Below, piece after piece: positions 25,372 to 34,931 of a stretch of 64,000 bases of DNA. Location of the stretch: the NCBI RefSeq assembly GCF_900113375.1, contig NZ_FOPC01000008.1:62001-126000 (forward strand), in the 5' to 3' direction. The notes under the pieces are model-generated. The model did no database searches and was not told the origin of the DNA. It saw only the letters and a program-made list of their open reading frames with translations. Numbering within the stretch: position 1 is the first letter of the stretch; each line of letters begins with the position of its first letter. A program made the translations under genes and the position numbers. This DNA comes from Algoriphagus hitonicola (GTDB taxonomy: Bacteria; Bacteroidota; Bacteroidia; Cytophagales; Cyclobacteriaceae).

Positions 25372-26612
25372 GAGTGCTTAGGTTGATAATATAAGACAGA
25401 AGCTTGGTCCTCCCGGATCAATTGCTCGCTCCAGGTTTTGACTTCTTCTGCGGTTATTTGCGATTTTGTTTCGTATTCTTTCCAGTACAAATCGGGATGC
25501 CCTAGATTAGCATAAAATGCCAAGTTCATCACTCGGTTGAGCAGTTGAATAGACTCATAGGTTTTCATCGCCTCACCTTGATTTTTGACTTTTTCGAGCT
25601 CCCGATCGGAAACACCCGTCGCCAAAAAGTCTCCGACTACCTCATCAAGTGCTTCTTCAGCTTCTTTGGCATTAATCCCGCTTTCCATTTTTCCAGAAAA
25701 AACCAATAATCCCGGTTCGATCGAACCCAAGACATAAGCACCAATTGAAGCAAAGAGTTTTCCGGATTTGACTAATCGCTGTTCCAAAATGGAAGATTTT
25801 CCAAATCCCAATAAATCTGAAATCAGATCTGCCTGAAGATAACCCTGCTTTTTTTTTCCGGGCATTTTGTAGGCTTTGAAAAGGGCGGCAGTAGGCACTG
25901 GGTAAAACACCTCTTTTTGACGCTTATTTTCTTGAGTAGGCTCTTTTAAAATAGGAATAGAATTTATTTTAATAGGCGGAATAGGTCCAAACCACTTTTC
26001 TGTCAAGGCTTTTACCTGCTCGGTCGTTACGGCTCCGCCTACCACCAAGATGGCGTTGTTAGGACCGTAATTTTTTTGATAAAAATCCCAGACATCATCT
26101 TTTGTATAGCCCTCGATGTCGGCAGGTTTCTCACCTATAGTTGGCCACTTGTACGGATGCGTCGTATAGGCCAAGTCCCGGAGGTGATGCCACACATCTC
26201 CATAAGGCTGATTGAGGTAGCGTTGTTTGTATTCCTCGAGAACGACTTTCCGCTGGGTTTCGATGGTTTTTTCACTCAGGGTGAGTTGGAGCATTCGATC
26301 TGACTCCAGCCAGAAGGCAGTTTCCAAATTGGCAGCAGGAAGACTCATGTAATAATTGGTGATGTCGGGACTGGTAAATGCATTGCAGCTCCCGCCTACT
26401 CGCTCCAGCTCGCGGTCAAAAACCAAGACGTTTTTGGACGAGCCAAACATCAAGTGCTCAAAAAAATGAGCTAAGCCGGTTTTTCCGGGAACTTCATTTT
26501 TTGAGCCAACTTTATAAAGAAGATTAAACACGGCCATTTTGCTACTGGAATCTTCATGGACAATGACTTCAAGTCCATTTTCCAGAAAAAAGCGTTGGTA
26601 GGGTAGCATCAT
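25368..26612 (-). CDS. M16 family zinc peptidase
   Basis: A 414-residue insulinase/pitrilysin family protein. The inverted zinc motif HFFEH is at residues 49-53, with the downstream acidic segment VVLEEYKQRYLNQPYG supplying the third ligand. It has the two-domain half of M16 (M16 and M16_C), as in the processing-peptidase-like M16B group that works as dimers. No signal peptide is evident. The start is one of two adjacent ATG codons (26612 or 26609). It heads the overlapping unit with ispF and mnmD, and is divergent from bshC. Confidence 0.88.
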   Translation of the reverse strand: MMLPYQRFFLENGLEVIVHEDSSSKMAVFNLLYKVGSKNEVPGKTGLAHFFEHLMFGSSKNVLVFDRELERVGGSCNAFTSPDITNYYMSLPAANLETAFWLESDRMLQLTLSEKTIETQRKVVLEEYKQRYLNQPYGDVWHHLRDLAYTTHPYKWPTIGEKPADIEGYTKDDVWDFYQKNYGPNNAILVVGGAVTTEQVKALTEKWFGPIPPIKINSIPILKEPTQENKRQKEVFYPVPTAALFKAYKMPGKKKQGYLQADLISDLLGFGKSSILEQRLVKSGKLFASIGAYVLGSIEPGLLVFSGKMESGINAKEAEEALDEVVGDFLATGVSDRELEKVKNQGEAMKTYESIQLLNRVMNLAFYANLGHPDLYWKEYETKSQITAEEVKTWSEQLIREDQASVLYYQPKHS

Positions 26613-26809
26613 AAGGGGCAAAGCTAAGTTTTTTGAAATTAAGCACGCTGAAAAAGAAATGCGTTTGAGGCTGATTTGTTCCAAAAATATGGGATTTAGT
26701 ACTTATTTTTCCCCGTTGGTGGAAGATTCCTGATTTTTCAGAAAAAAGTCGAACTTTGGTCAAAACCATAAAGTTTGAAGCTAAATACCATCATCCTCCC
26801 CAAATTCAT

Positions 26810-28369
26810 ATGAAGAAGCACCTGATTGACCTCGAGAAGACCGGCCAATTTTCCTCATTTTTTCTGGATTATATCCAAGGCAAAGAAGAACTCAGGCCAT
26901 TCTACCGGCATTTGCCGAAACTCGGGAGTTTTCGGGATGCGATCAAGGATAAAAAATTTACCGTCGAAAAGCGAAAGGTTCTCTGTCGCAGCCTTGAAAA
27001 TCAATACGAAGGGATTTCGCTTTTTGAGGAAGAAAAAAAGCAGCTCAACCGACTAGCTTCAGAAAATACATTTACCGTCACCACAGGACATCAACTTAAC
27101 CTTTTTACCGGCCCACTCTATTTTATTTACAAAATCGTCTCTACGATTAATTTAGCCGAAAAACTCAACAAAGAATACCCCGATTACCACTTTGTCCCGA
27201 TGTATTGGATGGCATCAGAAGACCATGATTTTGACGAGATTAATTACTTCAAACTGGATGGAAAGAAATACAGCTGGCAAAGTGACCAAACCGGAGCGGT
27301 AGGAGATTTCAAACTGGACGCGACATTTAAGGAATTTCTAAAGTCGGTTTCTTTTGCACCAGAAGTTTTTAAGACTGCCTATTCGAGTTCGAAAACACTG
27401 AAAGAAGCGGTAAGAAAATATGTTCACGACCTTTTCGGTGAAAAGGGCTTGCTGATCATCGATGGTCATGATGTGGTTCTCAAGGCAGAGTTTAAGGAAG
27501 TGATGCTTGAGGATATGCTCAATCATGGACCTCACAAAGCGGCTACGCTGAAGACCGAATCATTGGAATCATTGGGATATGGAGGGCAGATATTTCCTAG
27601 GGAGATCAACTTTTTCTATTTGAAGGAAGGTCTGCGTGAGCGAATCGAGCAGAAAAAGGATAAGTATTATGTGTTGAATTCCGACTTGACATTTTCCGAA
27701 GAAGAGTTAAAGCAAGAAATAGAAAATCATCCGGAGCGATTCAGTCCCAATGTGGTGTTGCGGCCACTATATCAGGAAATGATTCTGCCTAACTTGGCTT
27801 ATTTAGGCGGACCTGCAGAGGTGGTGTATTGGTTGCAGTTGCGGGGGGTTTTTGAGCTGTTTGACGAAGCTTTCCCAATCCTTTTGCCTCGTAATTTCGC
27901 CCTAATATTAGGAGAGGATGTTCAGCGCAAAATCCAACAGTTGGAATGGACTGCAGAGGATCTATTCGGGGATTTGGATCGCTGGAGGAGGGATTTTGTT
28001 TGCAAACATGCCCAGGAAGACTTGGAAATGACCGTAGAACGGGAAGCGATTGAATCGCTTTTTGATGCCAGAGGGGAGAGTGCTGCGCTATTGGAGAAAA
28101 GTTTGAAGGATTCCTTTGAGGCGGCCAAAGTTCGGGCATTTAAAATCCTGGATCATATGGGACATAAGATACGAAAAGCAGAAGAGCGAAAGCAAAAAGT
28201 CATGCTTGATCGATCTGTCGCAGTGGAAGAGTATATCAAACCGGGTGGATCTCCTCAGGAGCGGGTGGTAAATATGATGCAGTTTTACCTGGCAGATGAG
28301 GAGTTGATCGAAAAATTATTCGCCAATTTTGATCCTTTGGATTTCAGGATGGCGGTTTTGGAGTGTTGA
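26810..28369 (+). CDS. bshC: Bacillithiol biosynthesis cysteine-adding enzyme BshC
   Basis: A 519-residue protein of the BshC family, which attaches cysteine to glucosaminyl-malate in the last step of bacillithiol synthesis. Conserved stretches: TVTTGHQLNLFTGPLYFIYK (about residues 88-107), MYWMASEDHDFDEINYF (about 130-146), and the C-terminal coiled coil. It implies that bacillithiol is the low-molecular-weight thiol here; bshA and bshB are not in the window. ATG at 26810 gives MKKHLIDLEKTGQF, the usual BshC opening; a TTG at 26756 would add 18 residues. The stop abuts the next gene. Confidence 0.93.
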   Translation: MKKHLIDLEKTGQFSSFFLDYIQGKEELRPFYRHLPKLGSFRDAIKDKKFTVEKRKVLCRSLENQYEGISLFEEEKKQLNRLASENTFTVTTGHQLNLFTGPLYFIYKIVSTINLAEKLNKEYPDYHFVPMYWMASEDHDFDEINYFKLDGKKYSWQSDQTGAVGDFKLDATFKEFLKSVSFAPEVFKTAYSSSKTLKEAVRKYVHDLFGEKGLLIIDGHDVVLKAEFKEVMLEDMLNHGPHKAATLKTESLESLGYGGQIFPREINFFYLKEGLRERIEQKKDKYYVLNSDLTFSEEELKQEIENHPERFSPNVVLRPLYQEMILPNLAYLGGPAEVVYWLQLRGVFELFDEAFPILLPRNFALILGEDVQRKIQQLEWTAEDLFGDLDRWRRDFVCKHAQEDLEMTVEREAIESLFDARGESAALLEKSLKDSFEAAKVRAFKILDHMGHKIRKAEERKQKVMLDRSVAVEEYIKPGGSPQERVVNMMQFYLADEELIEKLFANFDPLDFRMAVLEC

Positions 28370-28371
28370 CC

Positions 28372-28938
28372 ATGGATAAATCTGAGATCCGGAAAAAATA
28401 TATCCTGAAGCGAGCTAACCTCTCTGATCAAGAACGATCCGCTTTGGACAAAAGCATCCAGAAAAAGGTATTTGATTTTTTGCAGGAGCGACCTCAGCTC
28501 CAAGGGATTCATCTTTTTTTACCTATAGCGAGACAGCATGAAATAGATACGCTGCCGATTCTTCAGTCTCTCTGGGAAAAGGAGCGGATGGTTTTTACTT
28601 CGAAAGTAAAACGGGGAAGCTTGGAGATGGATGTGTTGACAATTCCCAGAGGAGTGAAAATGATTCCCGACCATTGGGGAATTCCCATTCCTGAGACATT
28701 TGATGTGGTGGGACTTGAAGCTATCGATTTGGTGTTTGTACCGTTGCTGGCCTATGATTCAGAAGGGGGAAGAATTGGCTTTGGTAAGGGATACTATGAT
28801 GTGTTTTTGGCTAAATTAAGGCCTAATGTTCTAAAAGTCGGACTGAGTTTTTTTCCACCTGAGGAACGCTTGCCCAAGGAATCTCATGATATTTCTCTGG
28901 ACTATTGTATTTGCCCGGAAAAAGTTTTTACTTTTTGA
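28372..28938 (+). CDS. 5-formyltetrahydrofolate cyclo-ligase
   Basis: A 188-residue enzyme converting 5-formyl-THF to 5,10-methenyl-THF with ATP. The N-terminus has IRKKYILKRANLSDQER, and the family signature GGRIGFGKGYYDVFL lies near residues 134-148. Size is standard. The ATG at 28372 is 2 bp after the bshC stop; an in-frame GTG at 28363 would overlap it. Likely co-transcribed with bshC, with no obvious pathway link. Confidence 0.92.
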   Translation: MDKSEIRKKYILKRANLSDQERSALDKSIQKKVFDFLQERPQLQGIHLFLPIARQHEIDTLPILQSLWEKERMVFTSKVKRGSLEMDVLTIPRGVKMIPDHWGIPIPETFDVVGLEAIDLVFVPLLAYDSEGGRIGFGKGYYDVFLAKLRPNVLKVGLSFFPPEERLPKESHDISLDYCICPEKVFTF

Positions 28939-28962
28939 TCAAGTTGTGAAAAATTGACCTTT

Positions 28963-29460
28963 ATGAAAAAAGTTTTACTCATGTCACTTGTCGGCCTTTT
29001 CCTGATTTTTTGGAAAAGCCATGAAGCAAAAGCCCAAGTAGGTGCATACAATACCATGGTGGGAGTCACTGGAGGCACCAATGTAGGGGGAACTGTAAAG
29101 CAGTTTATATCCGAACAGGGAGCCATAGATCTTTTGGTATATAATCGATGGAAGGGATGGGTCGGTGCCTTGCTATACGAACATCATATGGATATTCGGG
29201 AGTTTGATGGCTTGGAGTGGTATCTGGGAGGAGGAGTTCACTATGGCATTTGGAAAGACGGAAAAGGAGAACCACCCTGGGTGTATAAAATTGATCAGGA
29301 TTACAATGTATTTGGAGTGGATGCGATAGTGGGGTTGGAATACAATATCAATCACAGTAACTTCTATGTAGGTTTTTACTGGAAACCCGCATATAATTTT
29401 GAGGAGTTTACGACACTTTGGGAAGATGAAGCAGCCTTTACCTTAAGATATTCCTTTTAA
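28963..29460 (+). CDS. Small secreted or outer membrane protein, function unknown
   Basis: A 165-residue protein with a signal peptide (about residues 1-25, ending AKAQ) followed by alternating hydrophobic and glycine/aromatic residues (VGALLYEHHMDI, WYLGGGVHYGIW, NFYVGFYWKPAYNF) and a C-terminus TLRYSF ending in Phe, the mark of an outer membrane beta-barrel. A small porin-like barrel is the most likely fold. Not recognised beyond that. It starts 24 bp after the cyclo-ligase stop. Confidence 0.6.
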   Translation: MKKVLLMSLVGLFLIFWKSHEAKAQVGAYNTMVGVTGGTNVGGTVKQFISEQGAIDLLVYNRWKGWVGALLYEHHMDIREFDGLEWYLGGGVHYGIWKDGKGEPPWVYKIDQDYNVFGVDAIVGLEYNINHSNFYVGFYWKPAYNFEEFTTLWEDEAAFTLRYSF

Positions 29461-30036
29461 ATCGATAATATCGGTTAAAAAAGAACCCTATATTTTTATT
29501 TATTTCAACAAACTGGATTATTATCGTTCAATTAGTCATCTATTCCGGCTAATTATTGATTTTTTTTCAACTGGATTAACATAGGGTTTGTATAAGTCGA
29601 AATAATTTTTGTTGAATACGGGTTAAGCTTTTAGGATATTTTCCATTTATTTAAATGGATTAATTTTTGAGTCAAAATTTAAAAAAATGCCAAGTAAAAT
29701 TTTTTTTATATTCCCCAAAAAATTCTTACCATCAGAATAATATTTTGTAATTGTTAAATAATAAAGATGATTCGGTTAATAATCGTTAATTATTCAGGGA
29801 ATTCAAAATAATCGACTCTACTTACCGCTCAAACAAATTTTTAACCGCTAGATCAATAAATATCTAAAAAAATTAATATTAAGGTAATCTGATATGAAAT
29901 AAATAACTTTTTTATCCATAAAATATAAATAAAATGATTTTCTGTATAAAAAAATTTATTTCTAATTAATTAGGACCTCATTTTGAAATTCGGTTTAAAG
30001 GGATTTTATTTACATATCAACTAAACTAAATACCTT
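29461..30036. other. A+T-rich non-coding leader upstream of the susC homologue
   Basis: 576 bp without a credible gene on either strand; visibly far richer in A+T than the flanking genes. It contains three direct copies of a TGGATTA-centred decamer (29511-29520, 29569-29578, 29653-29662), a 12-bp palindrome CTAATTAATTAG (29962-29973), and a small dyad CGATAaTATCG (29463-29473). It presumably holds the promoter and control sites of the SusCD operon. No convincing promoter pair stands out. Confidence 0.5.
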
Positions 30037-33000
30037 ATGAGAAAAGCTTTACTCTTTGTTGTTGCGCTTTTCACCATGACACTCAGTTATGAGGTGTCGG
30101 CGCAGCAACGGGTAATTACCGGAACGGTAATTTCCGACGAAGATGGACTTGGCTTGCCAGGTGCAACCGTCCTCGTGAAGGGTACGACTGTGGGTACTAC
30201 CACCGATTTGGATGGTAATTACTCCCTTGACGTCCCTGCGGGTTCTGATGTCCTGATTTTCTCTTTTGTGGGCCTCGAGTCCAAAGAAGAGGTGATCGGT
30301 AATCGAACCGTGATCAATGTTACCCTTACGGCCGATGCCGCCCAACTATCCGAAGTGGTAGTCACTGCGATCGGTATCGAAAGGGAAAAGAAAGCCTTGG
30401 GTTATGGAGTTACCTCAGTAGGTAGCGAACAACTTGAGAATCGTCCAGAGCAAGACGTTGCCCGCGTTTTGCAAGGAAAAGTACCGGGTGTAAGCATTAC
30501 TTCTACCAACGGGATGTCAGGTTCGGGAACGAACATGGTAATCAGAGGTTATTCCTCTGCTACTGGATCTAACCAGCCTTTATTTGTAGTAGATGGGGTG
30601 CCATTTAACACTAGTACCAATGCCCAAAATGGATTTACCACGGGTGGAGCTACTACTTCTTCTCGATTCTTGGATATTGACCCGAATAACATCGAGTCAA
30701 TGTCTGTATTGAAGGGCTTGTCTGCTACGGTACTTTATGGTGATCAAGGACGAAATGGAGTAATTTTGATTACTACTAAGTCTGGTGCCTCTAAAAGAAA
30801 AGCAGCAGAAGTAACAATCAATCAATCTGTATTTACCAACGAAGCAGCTTCTTTGCCTACTTATGGACAGGTTTATGGAAATGGTTTCCAGCAGGCTCCA
30901 GGATTCTTTTTCTCCAACTTTGGACCGAGAATGGATCAGGGCTTAACGGTTAATCACCCTTATGCTACTTCATCAGTTGCTTCAATTAGAAATGCATTCC
31001 CTGAATTCTTCAATGAAGATGGAACGCCTGTACAGTATGAGTACAAGGCATATGCCGATCCATCTGAAGTATTTTTCAGAAAAGGTTTGATTAGCAATAC
31101 TTCGATTCAAGTAGCAGGAGGCTCAGATAACACGAGCTATAATGCAAGCTTTGGGTATACTGATGAGGAAGGATTTACGCCTGGTAATGAGTTGAAAAAA
31201 TACAACTTTGGTTTGGGGATTAATTCTTCAGTGACAGATAAATTGTCAATCAAATCTTCGTTTACCTTTGCTATCACCGATTTGCAGTCTCCTCCGGTCA
31301 ATGCGGCATTTGGTTCTGGCCCATCGGGAGGTATTCCTTCTGTATTTGCCCACGTATTGTATACGCCAAGATCTGTGGATTTGGGTGGTTTGCCCTGGGA
31401 AAATCCAGTTGACAGAAGCTCGGTTTATTACAGAGGGGATAATGGTATAGTCAACCCAAATTGGTTGGTTAGGAATTATACAAATACCTCTGATGTCCAG
31501 CGATTCTTTAACTCTACCTCAATCAATTACGATATCAATGACGACTTCTTCATTACTTATCGAATTGGGTTGGATACCTACACCGAATTGCAGGAAGCGC
31601 GATACAATAGAGGCGGACCTTCCTCAAGTTTGGCAACTCAAACTGGGTATTACAGATCTACCAATATTACCAATACGATTTGGAACCAGGATTTGGTATT
31701 CAACTGGAACAAGGAGTTTTCAGACGATTTCGGAATGACTGCCTTGTTAGGCGGAAACTCTAGATATGACGTCTATTCTCAAAATGGAGTTGCTTCACAG
31801 GGTCAATTAGCCTTCGGTTTGTTTCGTCATTCTAACTTTGGGCAATCATCGTCTAACGATGCCTATACCGGAAATAATCTAAACAGAACTCAGGAAGAGC
31901 GAAGAATGGGGGTTTATGCCAACGTTACTTTAGATTATAAAAATTACCTGTATTTGAATCTTTCAGCCAGAAATGACTGGACTTCTACGGTAGAGCCGGA
32001 GAATAGAAGAATCCTTTATCCAGGAGCTTCAATTTCCTTTATCCCAGCTTCAGCGTTTGACTGGAATTCGAATGTGGTCAATGATTTGAAACTGCGCTTG
32101 GGATATGGTACTTCAGCGGGATTCCCTGCTCCATATAGAACGAGAAATATTCTGGCGCAAAGTGCACGTGCATTTTCCCGAGACGGTTCGGTGACGGCTA
32201 CTCACTCCGTTTCCAACCTATTGGGAAATCCGAACTTAAAACCAGAGCTTCATGAGGAGACTGAGTTTGGTATTGAAGGGGTAATGTTTAATAACAAATT
32301 AACATTTGACCTCTCTCTATATCAAAAAAATACGCGAGATCTGATTACACAATCCCCAATTGATCCTTCCACAGGATTTACCTCTACGGCAATTAATATT
32401 GGAAAAATCAGAACCCGTGGAGTTGAATTCCAGGCTACAGTTACTCCAGTTTCGACTGCTTCAGGATTTAACTGGAACTCGACTGTTAACTGGGGGCTAT
32501 ATCGCTCCGTAACTGTAGAGTTGGGTGGAGGTCTTGAGGAGGTGCTTATCGCCGGATTTACCACTTTGGGTAACTTTGCGATCCCAGGTGAACCATTCAA
32601 TATTATCAAGGGTATTGGATTTGATCGAGACGAGCAGACTGGTCAACCAATCATCTTGTCAAATGGTCTTCAGAAGCCTGCGGCAGATCTTCAGATTTTG
32701 GGTGATCCTAACCCAAGATGGAATGGATCTTGGATCAACTCCTTCTCGTACAAAGGATTTACGCTTTCTGCGATGATGGAATACCGACACAAAGGGGTGA
32801 TTCACTCTAGCACGGTAACGGCCACGCTTGCCAGAGGGGTGACCAAAGATCCTGTGATTGACAGAGAATTATCTCTAATCATGCCAGGAGTGAAAGAAGA
32901 TGGTACACCAAATGATATTCAAATCACAGCATCGGATTATTTCTTTGGAGGATATCAGGGGGCTACTGATGAGCCAAATGTATTCGATGGTTCTATGATC

Positions 33001-33243
33001 CGATTGAGAGAAGTTTCTCTTGGCTATGCTTTACCAGCTAGCCTAGTTTCAAAGACTCCTTTTAAGAGAGCTTCTTTAGCCCTGAGTGGTACCAATCTTT
33101 GGTTCCTTGCTTTGAACTTCCCACCAAACATGAACTATGATACCGACGTGTTGGGAACTGGTGTAGGCAACGGTTTAGGATTTGACTTTGTAACTGGGCC
33201 TAGCTCCAGAAGATTTGGTGGAACCTTAACCTTGGCATTCTAA
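30037..33243 (+). CDS. SusC/RagA family TonB-linked outer membrane protein
   Basis: A 1068-residue outer membrane transporter. Signal peptide about residues 1-22 (ending VSAQQ), CarboxypepD_reg-like domain about 24-100 (VITGTVISDEDGLGLPGATV), the SusC-type LSEVVVTAIG segment near 104, plug domain about 115-245 (including VLQGKVPGVSITS and FVVDGVPFN), then the barrel to a C-terminus ending TLAF. It works with the SusD-like lipoprotein encoded 19 bp downstream as a lidded importer of oligosaccharides or peptides; no polysaccharide-degrading enzymes flank it, so the substrate is open. The operon continues with a third, unknown lipoprotein and ends in a strong terminator. Confidence 0.95.
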   Translation: MRKALLFVVALFTMTLSYEVSAQQRVITGTVISDEDGLGLPGATVLVKGTTVGTTTDLDGNYSLDVPAGSDVLIFSFVGLESKEEVIGNRTVINVTLTADAAQLSEVVVTAIGIEREKKALGYGVTSVGSEQLENRPEQDVARVLQGKVPGVSITSTNGMSGSGTNMVIRGYSSATGSNQPLFVVDGVPFNTSTNAQNGFTTGGATTSSRFLDIDPNNIESMSVLKGLSATVLYGDQGRNGVILITTKSGASKRKAAEVTINQSVFTNEAASLPTYGQVYGNGFQQAPGFFFSNFGPRMDQGLTVNHPYATSSVASIRNAFPEFFNEDGTPVQYEYKAYADPSEVFFRKGLISNTSIQVAGGSDNTSYNASFGYTDEEGFTPGNELKKYNFGLGINSSVTDKLSIKSSFTFAITDLQSPPVNAAFGSGPSGGIPSVFAHVLYTPRSVDLGGLPWENPVDRSSVYYRGDNGIVNPNWLVRNYTNTSDVQRFFNSTSINYDINDDFFITYRIGLDTYTELQEARYNRGGPSSSLATQTGYYRSTNITNTIWNQDLVFNWNKEFSDDFGMTALLGGNSRYDVYSQNGVASQGQLAFGLFRHSNFGQSSSNDAYTGNNLNRTQEERRMGVYANVTLDYKNYLYLNLSARNDWTSTVEPENRRILYPGASISFIPASAFDWNSNVVNDLKLRLGYGTSAGFPAPYRTRNILAQSARAFSRDGSVTATHSVSNLLGNPNLKPELHEETEFGIEGVMFNNKLTFDLSLYQKNTRDLITQSPIDPSTGFTSTAINIGKIRTRGVEFQATVTPVSTASGFNWNSTVNWGLYRSVTVELGGGLEEVLIAGFTTLGNFAIPGEPFNIIKGIGFDRDEQTGQPIILSNGLQKPAADLQILGDPNPRWNGSWINSFSYKGFTLSAMMEYRHKGVIHSSTVTATLARGVTKDPVIDRELSLIMPGVKEDGTPNDIQITASDYFFGGYQGATDEPNVFDGSMIRLREVSLGYALPASLVSKTPFKRASLALSGTNLWFLALNFPPNMNYDTDVLGTGVGNGLGFDFVTGPSSRRFGGTLTLAF

Positions 33244-33262
33244 ACCACAAACAGACAATACC

Positions 33263-34912
33263 ATGAAAAAGAAAATATATAGTTTATTGCTGGCATTCAG
33301 CACCCTGTTTGCGGTTTCCTGTGATCTTGATCTCTTGGAAAACCCCAACGCGGTAAATGCCGATACAGCATCTCCTGATTTTCTCCTCAATAATATCCAG
33401 TTAGATTACCAGACTTTGTTTAATACCATTGGTAACCACGGGATGCGATTGACGAGAATGCTCAATCAGGGATCAGCACAATATGAAGGAGCTTATACTC
33501 CTGTCACAACAAACGGTTATTGGTCAAATGCTTATGCCAATATTTTACAGGATATCAAATTTCTGGAGCCATTGGCAGAGGAGGGTAATTTCCAAAGACA
33601 CTTAGGAATAGCTAAAACCATTGAAGCAATGGTTCTATTCAACCTAGTGGATTCTTATGGAGATATTCCTTTCTCTCAAGCGTTGGATCCAGCAGAATTT
33701 AATCCCGCTACTGACTCTGGAGAATCAGTTTATGATGCGGCATTTGCATCTCTTGAGGAAGCTACTGCCCACTTCACAGCAGAGTCTGCCGGTGTACCAA
33801 ATGATTATTATTATGACAGAGATTATGACAAATGGGTAAGACTAGTAAATACCTTGAAGCTTCGCTATTACCTAAACAGAAGATTGATTGATGGGAGTGG
33901 CTCTACATCAGGGATCAATGCCTTAATTTCTGAGGATAATATGTTGAAAGAAGGGGATGATTTTGTATTCCAGTTTGGTACTACCAATGCGGACCCGGAT
34001 TCCAGACATCCTCGTTTTGCCGCCCAGTATACTTCTGGTGGTGGAGATTATCAGTCTACCTATTATATGTGGCATTTAACTGAGGAAAAAGGTTTTGATG
34101 ATCCTAGAGCTAGATTTTATTTCTATCGACAAGTTTTGGTAAATTCTACCAATCCAGATGAAATCGAATGTATCACACAATTGCCTCCTTCTCACTATTT
34201 AGTGGCAGACTTTATTTATTGTCTCCCAGGTGATAGAGGATATTGGGGTCGTGATCACTTGGATCCTGATGGTATTCCACCAGATGGATTACTGAGAACT
34301 GCCTGGGGTGTTTATCCTGCCGGTGGTCGATTTGATAATGATTCAGCTACTCCGGTAAATGACCCATCTTTAGGAGCTCAGGGGGCTGGTATTCATCCGA
34401 TTATGTTGGCAGCTTATGTTGACTTTATGCTTGCAGAGGCGGCCCTTACCTTAGGTACTTCCGGTGATGCTAAAGATTACATGCTTTCTGGGATAGAAAA
34501 ACAGATGAACTACATGATTGATTGGAGCTTGGCTTCTGGGGATGCTGGGAATATCAGTGCTTTCTTGACTGAAGAGGAGATCGACCTAGACCGAAATATC
34601 GAAAACTACCTAGAGTATGTGGATGAGGAATACAGTGATGCTGGTTCGGAAGATGCTCGAATGAACATCATCGGCCGTGAATACTGGTTAGCATTATATG
34701 GAAATGGAATTGAGGCATATAACCTTTATAGAAGAACTGGCAAGCCTGATAATATGCAGCCTGGCTTGGAACCTAATCCTGGTATTTTCCCTCGATCATT
34801 CTTCTACCCAAATAACTATATGGTGACTAATACTTCTGCCGAGCAGAAAGCAGATCAATCGGCACAGGTATTTTGGGATAATAATCCTTCTGGAAATGCT
34901 TGGGTTTACTAA
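33263..34912 (+). CDS. SusD/RagB-like nutrient-binding outer membrane lipoprotein
   Basis: A 549-residue lipoprotein with lipobox Cys20 (FAVSC) and the typical mature start DLDLLENPNAVNADTASPDFLLNN. It has the TPR-like helices of the SusD-like_2 group (LGIAKTIEAMVLFNLVDSYGDIPFSQAL; YLNRRLIDGS) and a C-terminal RxGKP block. It forms the extracellular lid over the SusC partner. The sequence RAEAYNLYRRTGKP-like region (actual: EAYNLYRRTGKP) near the C-terminus is characteristic. Encoded 19 bp after susC and 19 bp before the third gene. Confidence 0.92.
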   Translation: MKKKIYSLLLAFSTLFAVSCDLDLLENPNAVNADTASPDFLLNNIQLDYQTLFNTIGNHGMRLTRMLNQGSAQYEGAYTPVTTNGYWSNAYANILQDIKFLEPLAEEGNFQRHLGIAKTIEAMVLFNLVDSYGDIPFSQALDPAEFNPATDSGESVYDAAFASLEEATAHFTAESAGVPNDYYYDRDYDKWVRLVNTLKLRYYLNRRLIDGSGSTSGINALISEDNMLKEGDDFVFQFGTTNADPDSRHPRFAAQYTSGGGDYQSTYYMWHLTEEKGFDDPRARFYFYRQVLVNSTNPDEIECITQLPPSHYLVADFIYCLPGDRGYWGRDHLDPDGIPPDGLLRTAWGVYPAGGRFDNDSATPVNDPSLGAQGAGIHPIMLAAYVDFMLAEAALTLGTSGDAKDYMLSGIEKQMNYMIDWSLASGDAGNISAFLTEEEIDLDRNIENYLEYVDEEYSDAGSEDARMNIIGREYWLALYGNGIEAYNLYRRTGKPDNMQPGLEPNPGIFPRSFFYPNNYMVTNTSAEQKADQSAQVFWDNNPSGNAWVY

Positions 34913-34931
34913 CCAATAAATTTGAAAAATT

